Positions 1 to 13,024 of a stretch of DNA of 64,000 nucleotides are shown here, piece after piece. The notes under the pieces are model-generated. The model saw only the letters and a program-made list of their open reading frames with translations, did not search any database and was not told the origin of the DNA. A program made the position numbers and the translations under genes. Source of the stretch: Sipunculus nudus (Eukaryota > Annelida > Sipuncula > Golfingiida > Sipunculidae). Position 1 is the first letter of the stretch. Each line of letters opens with the position of its first letter. The stretch lies in NCBI GenBank assembly GCA_026874595.1, contig CM049310.1:28631058-28695057 (forward strand). The letters run 5' to 3'.

Positions 1-2740
1 ACATGGTGCTATAAATATGGGTCACTGTGCTCAGCTGAAGTTGGCCTTGAAGGTAAAAATCTAAAATAATAATGGAGATCAAGTCTAAGATGAAAAGGTA
101 ATATATGCCATGGCTGGTTGACATGATTGGTTTGTATTGATGAGTGAGAAATTGTTGCAAATAATATTTTGTGACCAAACCATGCATTTTCTAATGTCAA
201 AATTGAAGCATGTGAGCAGTTTGTGAACATAAGATGTATATTATTACCATGTTCATTGGCTGGCTTTTTGATAGTTTGTTGACAGTTCAGTAGTTTACAC
301 ATTTGCTCAATTGGATCTATTTTACATAATATATATTATTAAATATATGTATTTTTATTTTATAAAATGTATACAGTTGAAATATAACTGATGTCTCCAG
401 TCCCCAGATGCAAGAACCTGGTGGTGGTGGTTGGGGGGGGGGGGCTGGAATGATGGGAGTTACAACATCTCTGTATTAACATAGTGTATATACATATAGG
501 ATTTCCACTTAATTCAACAATACTTACAAGATTAAATGGTCCATTCACAATTACATAATATTTAAAAAAGGACAGACAGACTGTTAGACAAACAAAGCTG
601 ATAATATATTTTAATATTTTAAAGTTTTTCATCTGCAATAATACACATCTGAATACATAAGTTGCTTTCAAATTTCAGACTTTAATGGCTTAAATCCATA
701 CACATACAGCATATGAAAGTTATTTCAACAGTGCTTAAAGGAAAAATTTCATAATTAGTATATATATTTAATGATAATTAAGAGATGATGGACAGACAAG
801 AGCTGATCACTTTATGTTCCATTCTCCTGGGGCAAGAATATGTTTCAATATTAGATCTTAATTTTTTCTAATCCAATTATCTTTCAAATTGAAAAAATTG
901 TACACATTTGCAATAATAACTAATGTCCCAGTGCACAGGTGACAGTGAGGTGCTAAGGATCAATGACAGCTGGGGGGGGGGGGGGGAAGAGATGGGATTA
1001 ACAACACTTTTGCATAAACATTCAGGGGAAACAAAGCCTGATCTCCAATTCTGCTGAGGCTCGAAAATAATGAACACATGTTTGTATTAGATCCTCATTT
1101 TTTTATTTTAAGTTTAATTTGTATACATTTCCAATATAACATATATTTCTGAACATAAACGTTGATTCATAATTCTAAATTGCATCATCATAAATCTCAA
1201 TCTTGTCATGTAACACCACATCATGCATACAAATGTATATTTATATATTCATGGGGGGGGGGGGGAGGGGGTGTGATATGAGAACAATTGTACACCTGTC
1301 ACAGCAGGGGATCTCCCCCAGTGACTGAAACAAATCAGGAACCCTGGCATAGCTGACTTCCAGTGACCTGGAGTGGCCTACCTGCATCTGGAACAAAGCA
1401 AGTGACTACAATAGACCCTCAAGATAAAATTCAATAACTAGCCTAATTTTCAACCTTTTAGTTTCAAATTTCAGATTTAAACACATTAAATACTTATGTT
1501 TACATTCTAAGAAAATTAAATCAACAGTACTCACAGGGAAAAAATGTGCCATGGTCAAAGTTGGGTAAAATTTCAGGTACTGATTTTATGTTTATGCTAA
1601 TAACTTATAAAATTTACAAAATACAGATCTAATTTTGGGTATACAATTGAATCTTAATTAAACAAAGTTATATACTTAAAAAAAATTCTCTAGCTTCAAT
1701 AATTTTCATGAAACCTGAGTAAATATTTTTCCTGATTTTTTACAAAGTCAATTTTGTTTGGGCACATAACTTTAAACAATTACGCAATACTGACATCATT
1801 TCTGGCATGTGCATAGCGAATGTATAGAAAAATATGTATATTATATATGATCAAAGTCAGATCAGTGGTTTTGATACTAGGCAGTCCTGAAGTGTAACAA
1901 AGGGTTTTTAATGAAAAAATGAAGTTTTTCATTAATATCTCGAAGGAATTAAGTTCTGGTGACCAAATTCTTGGCATGGTAGGGGATTTTGGAGACATCT
2001 TACTGTATGCCTAATTTAAGGAACTTAGAGCTGAAGCTGGGAAGCTGAGCTCTAGCAAACTGCATAACACTAGGTTGATGTAAACAATATGTGACATGGT
2101 GCTTGAAAACTTGAATAAAATCTACAGTTTTTGATCAACTGGTTTCAAATTTTATATGTTAACAGTTGAAATGCTAACAAAAACATGCCTTGAAAATTAA
2201 ATCCACAGCAGTTACAGGAAAAAAACGTGCCATGGTCAAAGTTGGGCAAAGTTTAAGGTACCAATTTTTTATTTTTGCTAATATTTCAAAAAATTTAAAA
2301 GATTTTGATCAAATTTTGGGTATACAATTTAATTTTGATTAATAAAAGTTATATTACTGGAAAAAAAAGTGCTTAGCTTTAACAAGTTTTGTGTTAAGTG
2401 ATCAAATTTTTTTCCTGATTATTTACAAAATGCATTATGTTTGGGCCCATAACTTTTTTAAATTATATAATACAGACCCAATTTCTGGCATGTACATAGG
2501 AACCATATAGAGGATTATTTATGGTAAATATGAGAAAAAACAGATGAGTGGTTTTGATATTAGGAAGTCCTGAAGTGTGAAAATTGGATTTTAATAAAAA
2601 ATTGAGGTTTTTCCTTAATTTCTCAAAGGAACGAAGTCGCAAAGACCCAGTTTTCGGCTTGGTAGGAGATCTTGGGGACATCTAACATTATGCTGAATTT
2701 TGGATTCCTAGGTCTTACGGTTTCAAAACGTGCCACATCT

Positions 2741-2797
2741 ACGGACGGACGGACGGACGGACGGACGGACGGACGGACAGACGGACGGACGACGGAC
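2741..2797. repeat. (GGAC)n microsatellite
   Basis: A near-perfect ACGG/GGAC tetranucleotide run lies 17 bp inside the terminal hairpin of element copy A. Similar GGAC-rich tracts sit next to the same terminus in the other copies. Confidence 0.9.
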
Positions 2798-2813
2798 AAT
2801 GGACCACGACTAT

Positions 2814-2842
2814 AGCTCAGATGACTTATAGTCAGCTGAGCT
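2814..2842. repeat. Terminal hairpin of element copy A
   Basis: AGCTCAGATGACT pairs with AGTCAGCTGAGCT across a 3-nt loop (13-bp stem, one mismatch) and is followed by AAAAA. The same hairpin occurs at 20970-20998 and 26410-26438, and in reverse orientation at about 40029-40057. Confidence 0.8.
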
Positions 2843-4107
2843 AAAAATCCTATTTTCAGCAAAATCCATGTGGGCATTCCAAATTTATTATTCACCAAAG
2901 ACCTTGGATAGAGGAAAATATTCAAAAAAAATAACAAAGTGATACAATGCTGAAGCGAGCTGAAATTGACCCAGCCTACACTAAATGAGGCATCGCTAAG
3001 TTTTATGTGGCATGAACTGGACATTTGACAAGTTCTATCAGGAATATTCACTTTTTGGGTTTGATTTTTAGTTTTAATGTTTCAGTATTTTGTATCAGGA
3101 TTGGTGAAATATAGCCTGAACTGCAGAAGGATTTAATTTTAACATTTCTGTTACACTTATAAATGTCACAATTGAAAACAATATAAAAATATTAAAAATT
3201 TTATCAGAAAACTAAATTTATGAATTTATGAATCCATGTCACACACAAGCAGTTTACATCAGAGAGAAAATTTAAAATATAGTATCTTGTGTGAAGTGTT
3301 AGATATCACTTTTAATTGAGAGGCAGGTCACATGACTGAACATTTACACAGGCAGCAGTACTAGTTTACATATATATTGACTGGAATAAGTTTGGGGCAA
3401 GCATGTAACAAATAATGGGTTGGACTGAATAAGTGGGACCTATACCCTGTATACTATGAAACTCGTCATAAAATCATTTTACCAACCCCACTAGAACATA
3501 CAAGAAGGCCACACGGCCCCTGACTGATTGTTTAAACCTGTATTGATGGGTATTAAATATTCATATCAGTGACTAGAGGCAAGCATCTAGGTTGGTATCT
3601 TGCAGAGGCTTCCTGGCTCCCTGCAGTACAGCACCACTCTCTCCTTCCAGGAACCAGCCATCTGGGCTGTCATTACCAACTCTACTGTATGAAGAGCAGC
3701 TCATTCCAGCCACTACAGCAAGGAGTTTGGGTCTCTCCATGCTGCATACAGCCAGCCAACCTGCTATGCACACAGCACACACTAGCTGTGGCCAATTTTC
3801 CAATAGTGTCACCCATATTTGCTTCATTATTGTTCAACACATTACACACACTTTGTGACATCAATACTAGGGCCTGAGGGTTGCCATGGTAACCAGAACA
3901 ATAATATCTGAAGGCAGTGGATTACTGATGGTGTCCTGTCAGGTCACTAAGTACAGGTTCTGGGCAGCTGTCTATCTGTAACAGAAATAACTGGCTAACC
4001 TGGCCCAGTCCACCAGCAGATAAAGTCTGCAGCCATTTATGTTTCTCCTCATCAATCTTTCAGAACCAAGTAGGGCAAGCAAGTGTCACCACAGCCTGGA
4101 TCTAGTC
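2843..4107. other. RIM intronic or downstream sequence, no gene recognised
   Basis: This is AT-rich sequence. The three overlapping ORFs around 3570-3870 lie in different frames and strands and match nothing I recognise. The only notable site is a perfect X-box at 3880-3893. Confidence 0.4.
3880..3893. promoter_or_regulatory. X-box-like RFX site
   Basis: GTTGCCATGGTAAC fits the RFX-factor X-box consensus (GTNRCC, short spacer, RGYAAC) with a 2-nt spacer and is almost a perfect palindrome. It lies on the intronic or downstream side of RIM exon 2. Occupancy cannot be judged from sequence. Confidence 0.35.
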
Positions 4108-5385
4108 CACCATGTGTCAGGTCCCAGGCCATGCACACATCTACTCACTAACAAGGAATGTCAGGTCCCAGGCCATGCACACATCTACTCACTAACAAGG
4201 AATGTCAGGTCCCAGGCCATGCACACATCTACTCACTAACAAGGAATGTCAGGTCCCAGGCCATGCACACATCTACTCACTAACAAGGAATGTCAGGTCC
4301 CAGGCCATGCACACATCTACTCACTAACAAGGAATGTCAGGTCCCAGGCCATGCACACATCTACTCACTAAAAAGGAATGTCAGGTCCCAGGCCATGCAC
4401 ACATCTACTCACTAACAAGGAATGTCAGGTCCCAGGCCATGAACATCTACTCACTAAAAGGAATGTCAGGTCCCAGGCCATGCACACATCTACTCACTAA
4501 CAAGGAATGTCAGGTCCCAGGCCATGCACACATCTACTCACTAAAAAGGAATATCAGGTCCCAGGCCATGCACACATCTACTCACTAACAAGGAATGTCA
4601 GGTCCCAGGCCATGCACACATCTACTCACTAACAAGGAATGTCAGGTCCCAGGCCATACACACATCTACTCACTAACAATGAATGTCAGGTCCCAGGCCA
4701 TGCACACATGTACTCACTAACAATGAATGTCAGGTCCCAGGCCATACACACATCTACTCACTAACAAGGAATGTCAGGACCCAGGCCATGAACATCTACT
4801 CACTAAAAGGAATGTCAGGTCCCAGGCCATGCACACATCTACTCACTAACAAGGAATGTCAGGTCCCAGGCCATGCACTCATCTACTCACTAAAAAGGAA
4901 TGTCAGGTCCCAGGCCATGCACACATCTACTCACTAACAAGGAATGTCAGGTCCCAGGCCATGCACACATCTACTCACTAACAAGGAATGTCAGGTCCCA
5001 GGCCATAAACACATCTACTCACTAACAATGAATGTCAGGTCCCAGGCCATGCACACATGTACTCACTAACAATGAATGTCAGGTCCCAGGCCATACACAC
5101 ATCTACTCACTAACAAGGAATGTCAGGTCCCAGGCCATGCACACATCTACTCACTAACAATGAATGTCAGGTCCCAGGCCATGCACACATCTACTCACTA
5201 ACAATGAATGTCAGGTCCCAGGCCATACACACATCTACTCACTAACAAGGAATGTCAGGTCCCAGGCCATGCACACATCTACTCACTAACAAGGAATGTC
5301 AGGTCCCAGGCCATACACACATCTACTCACTAAAAAGGAATGTCAGGTCCCAGGCCATTCACACATCTACTCACTAACAATGAAT
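4108..5385 (+). repeat. 44-bp minisatellite array 1 (about 29 units)
   Basis: The head-to-tail unit is ACAAGGAATG TCAGGTCCCA GGCCATGCAC ACATCTACTC ACTA, at exactly 44 bp spacing where intact (for example unit starts 4151 and 4195). Marker variants (a shortened unit with 'gccatgaacatc' at 4441 and again at 4790, and 'acatgtactc' near 4707 and 5056) recur about 349 bp apart, so part of the array is a higher-order repeat of eight monomers. Because 44 is not a multiple of 3, the ORFs over it are artefacts. Confidence 0.95.
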
Positions 5386-6636
5386 AAGTCAAACCGCTGC
5401 TGAGATATGAGTGATTTTATCCCAAGGCAGATGAACAGATGGACGCTGTGCATAAGTGGTTGCAGGTGGCGACACCAGGTTTTCCTATGATGAAATGCTA
5501 TGTGAGATCTATACACAAGCAGAATTTTGGCCCAATCAGTCAAACAGTTTCCAAGATATGAGTTTGGATGTCTGCAGAGTAAATGTGAATGTAGGTGGTG
5601 CCACCTGTCATAAAATCCGGAAAGCTGTCCAGGATGTATATACCTGCAAAATTCCAGGTGGACAAGTCAAACCACTGCTGAGATATGAGTGATTTTATCC
5701 CAAAGCAGATGAACAGATGGACGCTGTGCAAAAATGGTTGGAGGTGGCGCCACCAGTTTTGCCTATGAGGATGCGCTATGTGAGATCTATACACATGCAA
5801 AATTTTGGCTCAATCAGTCAAACGGTTCCCGAGATATGAGCTTGGATGTCTGCAGAGTAAACGTGAATGTAGGTGGCCCTACCTGTCGTAAATTCGAGAA
5901 AACTGTCCAGGATGTATAAACCTAGAAAATTTCAGGTGGAAAAGTCAAACCACTTCTGGGATATGAGTGATTTTATCCCAAAGCAAATGAACAGATGGAT
6001 GCTGTGCAAAAATGGTTGCAGGTGGCACCACCAGTTTTGCCTATGATGAAGAGCTATGTGAGATCTATACACATGCAAAATTTTGGCTCAATCGGTCAAA
6101 CGGTTCCAGAAATATGAGCTTGGATGTCTGCAGAGTAAACGTGAATGTAGGTGGCGCCACCTGTCATAAAATCGAGAAAGCTGTCCAGAATGTAAAAACC
6201 TGCAAAATTTCAGGTGGAAAAGTCAAACTACTGCTGAGATATGAGTGATTTTATCCCAAAGCAGATGAATAGATGGACGCTGTGCAAAAATGGTTGCAGG
6301 GGGTGCCACCATTTTTAGTGTATGTTATAAAGCTTTCCAAGGGCTACATTTGTGCAAAATTTTTAGCCTGATCGGTCAAATGGTTCCCGAGATATGTGGG
6401 TTTATGTGTGGAAACAGACGCACAAATGGACAATGGGCAGAGAGGAAAGGTCAGAGGTCAACCAAAAATGAGGGCGCAGCAGTTCACATGTGACCGATCA
6501 TAATTCCAAATTTTAAAAAAATTCTGCCCAGTGGTAACTGAGGAGTTCTCCAGAAACCTATGCGGCGATGGCAGCAGAGTCGGCGTCCGACTGAAAACAT
6601 AGTATCCGCAAAACTCTTTTTTGGCGGATACAATGA
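5386..6636 (+). mobile_element. About 280-bp-unit hairpin-ended element, copy 1 (left-truncated)
   Basis: Units repeat at about 280 bp (the 'gatggacgctgtgca' block recurs near 5434, 5716, 5997 and 6273). Most carry the palindrome GGTGGCGCCACC or a one-base variant (for example 5743-5754 and 6150-6161). The right end is a hairpin GTATCCGC...GGCGGATAC at 6602-6631. Copies 2 and 3 lie at 13025-14366 and 18107-19014. The left terminus seen in those copies is missing here, where the element abuts the 44-bp array. Short ORFs of about 78 codons recur in the units, but I see no reason to call them genes. Confidence 0.75.
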
Positions 6637-8913
6637 TTGTAGCTGGCACCACCAGTCTTATATACAACGAAGAGATATATAAATATGCCCAATGTCAGAC
6701 TGATATGTCTAACCCCTCCTGTTAAATAAGCAGGGACATACACTGTGCAAAAATTATCGTTGGTGACGCCACCAGTCTTGTACACTATAAAGCTACCCGA
6801 TATGTATAACATGCCCAATTTAAGGCTGATGTATCAAATTCCTCTGTAGAAATAAGCAGGCGCATACACTGCGAAAGTCAATGTAGGTGGCACCACCTGT
6901 CTTGTAAATAAGAATACCATCAAAGACGCATAGACAGGTCAAAATATCAGTCCAATACATCAAACTTCCCCAGAGTTTGATGCACTGGGCTGACAAGGCT
7001 TAGGTGAGTAAGGCAGTTGCCCCCGAGTGACCTGTGACAAATTGCTGCCTCAAGCTACTGCACTGAGTGAACTCTTGACCTGCACCTGGCTGACTGAGTG
7101 AATTTTTGACCTGTACCTGGCTGCACTGAGTGAATATTGACCTATTGCATAATCAGACACAGTTGGCAGTCTGCCAAAGCTATAAATAGATTCAGGCTGA
7201 ACTTTGGTGCCAAATATGATGCAGTGAGCAGTCTTCCAAAGCTATAAATAGAATGCAGCTACTGCACTGAGTGAACTCTTGACCTCTACCTGGCTGCACT
7301 TCTTCCAATCCTGGCACTGTGCCAAAACTATTTATAGAGCTGACATCATCTTGGCTAATTGCAAACATGAAGGCACTGGCAATCTGCCAATGGTAAACCC
7401 AGTGCTGCAATCTGTATACAAAAGTGGTCCCTACTTGAAATAACTCTGAAATTTATTTTCCTAATACAAAATGCTTTTCAGCTGACTTTTTTATAAAAAA
7501 AGAAATCAGGAATATATGTAAAATTATTATGGATGCATACTGAATGCAAAATTAAAATAAAGATATATCTCACTGATGGCAAATTCTTGAATTAAGTTGA
7601 GTAGGAATACCAATAATTTATAATCCACATACAGTTGTCTTTATATAGCCACAGAGAGCTGAAAATCCATGATTGTAACATTGCCTGGTATGATGAATAA
7701 CTTAAATCATAAATCTAAATTTTTTAAAAGCTTTTAAAAAAAACTTTCTTGTCAATATTAACCAAGGATAACCTGAAATCTGAATGATTTGTGGCATGAT
7801 GTAATAGATGCTGATAAACTGGTGCCAGGCTAGATGTAACAGCATAACACAGCTAACATATATGGTAAAATGACTCAATTCAATTTCCATAATTCAGCCA
7901 AAAATCATTCATGTGGAACCATTAATGACAATTATTATAAGAATTATTGTAGGGATTATTCTTGTAAAATATTTAACTAACTGGCTTCAGTGGCATCAGT
8001 CGAAAAAAGTTTCACAGGTTTATAACTCATATAGGAAGATACAGCAAACTGGCTAAGTTCAGCTTCCCGTAACTCAGCCAAAAAGCACTGAACCAAAACC
8101 ATTTGAACAAACTTAAATTATCAACATCTATGGATAATGAATGTGTGAGATTTTAGAATTTGGCCCAGTGGATTTTGAGAAGGAGATCTTTGTAGCCACT
8201 GAGCTAAAATGGGCTGTTATGGCATATGACTAAATTCAGCTTCCGATAACTTGGCCAAAAGTCACTGAAAAGAGACCATTTGAACAAACTTCAGAGAACA
8301 CTACCCTAGGATCATTTCTGTGCGATATTAAACATTTTGGCCATATGGTTTCAGAGAAGAAGTTTTTTGTAGCCCTCAGTGTGTTACAGGCACTGATGAC
8401 CCCATACAAGAAAGGCCGATGCAGGTGGCGCCACCAATACCTCAATTTCAGATATGACCTATGTGACCAACATTGGCATAAAATTTGGTGATGATAACTC
8501 CAGCAATTTCTGAGATTTAAATTTTAATATGCTTTTTTGCACAGTTAACAAAGTTCAACCATCTGTAACTCGGCGAAAAATCATCGAACTAAAACCATTT
8601 GAAAAACTTGAGAAAGATTGTTCCAGGGATCATTTCTCTGAAATATTGGACAATTTGGCTGGACAATTTGGGAGCAGAAGATTTTTTAAGCTTTTTTAGC
8701 TTTTTCCCTATAAAATCTAAGAAAATGCAGTTAGAAAAAAAATAAAGAGAATCCGATATAGTTTTTGGATGATTGATTATTTGCAAAAAAATTTGGTGAT
8801 GCTAGATCCTGCCGTTTTTGAGATAGCTATGGTTAATGTACAGACGACGCACGACGGACGACACACGGCGCACGAGGGATGACGCTGCACCATCGCATAA
8901 GCTCACAGGTTCG
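6637..8913 (+). repeat. Mixed diverged tandem repeats between the two 44-bp arrays
   Basis: At 6640-6930 there are three units of about 120 bp, each with a ggtgNcNccacc core. At 7040-7300 there are short units built on 'ctgcactgagtgaa' and 'ctgccaaagctataaatag'. At 7870-8800 there are diverged units starting 'ttcagcttcc.taactcggccaaaa' and continuing 'accatttgaacaaactt' (near 7875, 8046, 8230 and 8548). A GACGCACGACGGACGACAC tract at about 8844-8870 and 'gcataagctcacagg' close the block. This looks like one or more decayed hairpin-ended repeat elements. No gene is seen. Confidence 0.55.
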
Positions 8914-10165
8914 CTAACAAGGAATATCATGTCCCAGGCAATGCACACATCTACTCACTAACAAGGAATGTCAGGTCCCAGGCCATACAAATATCTACTC
9001 ACTAAAAAGGAATGCCAGGTCCCAGGCCATATACACATCTACTCACTAAAAAGGAATGTCAAGTCCCAGGCCATACACACATGCATCAATTCACTAACAA
9101 GGAATTTCACGTCCCAGGCAATGCACACATTTACTAACTAACAAGGAATGTCAGGTCCCAGGCCATACACACATCTTCTCACTAACAAGGAATGTCAGGT
9201 CCCAGACCATACACACATCTACTCACTAACAAGGAATGTCAGGTCCCAGACCATACACACATCTACTAACTAACAAGGAATGTCAGGTCCCAGACCATAC
9301 ACACATCTACTCACTAACAAGGAATTGCAGGTCCCGGACCATACACAGATCTACTCACTAACAAGGAATGTCAGGTCCCAGGCCATGCACACATCTATTC
9401 ACTAACATGGAATGTCAGGACCCTGGCCATTCACACATCTACTCACTAAAAAGGAATGTCAGGTCACAGACCATGCACACATCTACTCACTAACAAGGAA
9501 TGTCAAGTCCCAGGCCATACTCATGTACAATACAGGAATTTCAAGTCCCAGGCCATACTAATGTTCAATCCAGGAATGTCAGGTTTCCAGGTCATACTTG
9601 AGTACAATCCAGATATGTCAGGTCTTAAGCCATACACACATTTACTTACTAGCAAGGAATGTCAGGTCCCAGGCCATTCATACATCTACTCACTAACAAG
9701 GAATGTCAGGTCCCAGACCATACACACATCTACTCACTAACAAGGAATGGCAGGTCCCAGACCATACACACATCTACTCACTAACAAGGAATGGCAGGTC
9801 CCAGACCATACACACATCTACTCACTAACAAGGAATGCCAAGTCCCAGGCCATACACACATCTACTCACTAACAAGGAATGGCAGGTCCCAGACCATACA
9901 CACATCTACTCACTAACAAGGAATGTCAGGTCCCAGGCCATGCACACATCTACTCACTAATAAGGAATGTCAATGTACAATCCAGGAATGTCAAGTCCCA
10001 GGCAATAGTAATGTTCAATCCAGGAATGTCAGGTCTTAGGCCATACTAATGTACAATCGAGGAATAACAGGTCTTAGGCTATACACTCATCTACTGGCTC
10101 ACTATCCAGGAATATCAAGTCTAAGACCATACACACATCTACTCACTTACAACTCAGGAATGACC
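8914..10165 (+). repeat. 44-bp minisatellite array 2 (diverged)
   Basis: This array has the same 44-bp monomer and orientation as array 1 but is more variable (gaccatac, gcaatgcac and ggcagg variants). At 9515-9640 and 9970-10090 monomers are replaced by a shorter, roughly 38-bp form with 'aatccaggaatgtcaggt'. It probably shares its origin with array 1, the intervening 3.5 kb of other repeats having been inserted or expanded between them. Confidence 0.9.
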
Positions 10166-11348
10166 ATTTCTTTTAATGACATTTTTTTTCTAGAACCAAT
10201 TACAGTCATCTTTCTTTCTCATTTTAGCTGTATATGATATGGAATCACACAGCAAATCTGAACTGGAAACTATAGAAAATGTTAATTAAGCACAATCTGA
10301 AACTGTGAGAAAATATGGAATCTGAATTCACAGCTCATGGGGGATATATATATTCAGTCTGAATTGCGCCTAAAAAGGGGGATCATGCAAAAACAAACGG
10401 CTAGCGTTTAAGAGGCCCCATGTAGTACAGTGTAGAACTGATTTTTGTCCTGATTTTAGGTATTATTTTAAAATTTAAAATATTAGGTACTCCCCATTGT
10501 GTTATTAAGAATATCAATGAAAAACAGTCATCAATATCGAGTTAATGAACACTAATAAATTTGGGGCTATGATCGGATACTACCTCATGACAAATAAATG
10601 TCTGTTGTACATCTTTGCATATCTTAAATATCCAATGGTTCTCACTGTGAACCCCTATTTAAATTTCACATACCCTGTCCTGATTAAAATCATAATATTT
10701 AACCCTATTTCACCCCTTTTATTTGGAAAAGACAAAAAATGCTGTAAGTGGAAATGCACCTTCTTGATCAGCAATGTGACTGACACATGTAGACAGCGTC
10801 TCATCTAATGGTCACGATCTTGTTGACATTCATCACCCGAATGTAAGTACTGTAACTCATGTTCACCAAAACAAGCATAAGGGTTATGGGGGCATAGGGG
10901 CATCGACATTTCATATGCTCTCAAATGAAACAGGGATGCTACAACCCACATGCCAGAACATGTTCCCATGTGAAACAAACATGCTACAGCCCACATGGTA
11001 AACCATGTGACTGATGTGAGAGCTGTGAGAGTCTGGTCCCATCTCAGCTGATGTGACTGTCCCAAGTTGTTACAAACAGAGAAACAGTAACATGATCTAA
11101 CATGATAGGTGTAACTTTAAATTCCTGAGAAAAACTTTAGATATTCAGAGGAATCTGCAAAAAAAAATTCATAAGAAATGCTACCACTCTGTATTAATCT
11201 AATTAATGTGTCATTTCAAAAATAAAGTAAGAAATGCAATAATGCACATTTTTATTGTACAATATATGAGCTTATTATATGAACTTATCATAGTTTGTAA
11301 GTCCACAATGTTCTGTATTTTGCGAAATCTCAGGTAAACTTTATACAA
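10166..11348. other. No gene recognised
   Basis: This is AT-rich sequence with no recognisable exon or repeat. Short ORFs (for example 10545-10808 plus and 10805-11065 minus) resemble nothing I know. Confidence 0.4.
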
Positions 11349-12697
11349 ACTAGATGTGTCGGAACGACACGAATGCCCCCGCCTGGGGCAAATTAGAAAC
11401 ATTTGTAAAATTTTGAAACATTTTTTAAGTTCAGGAGGTGTCGTATGGTCAAAAGTAGGTCAAGAAGGGCAAAATGCAAACTCGATCTGTAACGGGTCAT
11501 TATCAAGCAACACACCAAAAATCATGCAGTATATGCAGGCATTGTGAAAAAAGTCCATACATGTGCATTTTCCATAAAAATTTCTGTCTTTCATGAAATT
11601 TTCTATGTTTAGGAGCCGTAAAACAATCAAAAGTAGGTCAACCGGGACGAAACACAAACTCAATCTGTAACTGTCATTATCTGCCCACACATAAAAAATC
11701 AGGGTGGTATCTGCAGGCAATGGGGAAAAAAGTCAGTACATATGCATTTGTTATGAAAATTTCTATTTTTCATGAAACTTTCTATGTTCAGGAGCAGTCA
11801 AATGGTCAAAAGTAGGTCAACTGGGACAAAACAAGAACTCGATCTGTAACTGGTCATTATCTACCTACACACCTAAAATCAGGCCCATATCTGCAGGCAC
11901 TGTGAAAAAAAGTCCATACATGTGCACTTTTTTATGAAATTTTCTATGTTAGAGCACCGTCAAACGGTCAAAAGTTAGTCAACTGGGACAAAACATGAAC
12001 TCGATCTGTAACTGGTCATTATCTGCCCACACACCAAAAATCAGGCCAATATCTGCAGGTATTGCGAAGAAAAGTCTGTACAAGTGTATTTGTCATGAAA
12101 ATTTATATTTTACATGAAATTTTCTATGTTCAGGAGCCGTAAAACAGTCAAAAGTAGGTAAACTGGGGCGAAACGCGAACTCGATCTGTAACTGGTCAAT
12201 ATCTGCCCACACACCAAAAATCAGGCCAACATCTGCAGGCATTGCGAAAAAAAGTCCGTATATGTGTATTGTCATGAAATTTCATATTTTTCATGAAATT
12301 TTCTATGTTCAGGAGCCAAAAAACGGTCAAAATAGGTCAACCGGGACGAAACGTGAACTCGATCTGTAACTGGTCTATATCTGCCCACACACAAAAAATC
12401 AGGCCAATATCTGCAGGCACTGCTAAAAAAAGTCCGTACATGTGTATTTGTCATGAAAATTTCTATTTTTCATGAAATTTTCTAAGTTTAGGAGCCTCAA
12501 AATGGTCAAAAGTAGGTCAACCGGGACGAAACGCGAACTCGATCTGTAACTCGTCCATATCTGCCTACACACCAAATATCAGGCCAATATCTGCAAGCAT
12601 TGCGAAAAAAAATCCGTACAACTGTTTGATTTCGGAATGACGGAAGGACGGACATGGGTAAAACTATATGCCCCGGCCACTTTGTGGCGGGGGCATA
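11349..12697 (+). mobile_element. Hairpin-ended element with seven 179-bp tandem units
   Basis: The left end has the hairpin GTGTCG-gaa-CGACAC (11356-11370) followed by GAATGCCCCCGCC. The right end has a second hairpin GCCCCGGCCAC-TTT-GTGGCGGGGGC (12670-12694), so GCCCCCGCC is inverted at both ends. Between them the 'ctcgatctgt' block recurs at about 11481, 11659, 11838, 12000, 12180, 12358 and 12538 (spacing 162-180 bp). A GGACGGACA tract precedes the right hairpin. There is no coding capacity. A 130-bp fragment of the same family interrupts a LINE at 59254-59383. Confidence 0.8.
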
Positions 12698-13024
12698 AAA
12701 ATGCAAGTTTCCCTTAGAGAAAGGATCTGAGTATTTATCTCAGTTTCACAAAGTTCCAAAATATGAGTGATGTGTAAAATCACCCTTATGAAGACTGATG
12801 GAAGAAGGTTGACCCTAGCAAAAAGTTGGGCAAAGTATTCAAAATACCTTTCCTGTGTAAGAACCATTCTATAAAAGCAAACTGCTACACTGGGTACGTC
12901 TGTGAAAATAAATAATGATAAAACTTCATAATTTATTGAAATATAACACAGACAGCTCTACAGAAGGGAACAACATAATATTATTCTGATTTGTAAATAT
13001 ATCATTTACTGTTTACAAATTTAA

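Larger units (their letters stand above)
1..2853 (-). mobile_element. Hairpin-ended non-autonomous element, copy A (with internal 683-bp duplication)
   Basis: From roughly 1.44 to 2.8 kb the sequence is two copies of a unit about 683 bp long. For example, the block 'gtgccatggtcaaagttggg' recurs near 1546 and 2228, and 'tttctggcatgt' recurs near 1800 and 2480. The right end has an ACGG/GGAC tract and then a hairpin terminus. The same internal sequence and terminus occur at 19.5-21.0 and 24.9-26.4 kb, so this is a dispersed family. The stretch 1-1400 has related G-run-bearing blocks (near 433, 971 and 1253) that may be older units of the same element. Its left end was not located. There is no coding capacity. 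Confidence 0.6.

Noticed and set aside
4039-5385. Several 66-84 codon ORFs over the 44-bp array
   Set aside because: They are the same 44-bp repeat read through; the unit is not a multiple of three and the peptides are periodic artefacts.
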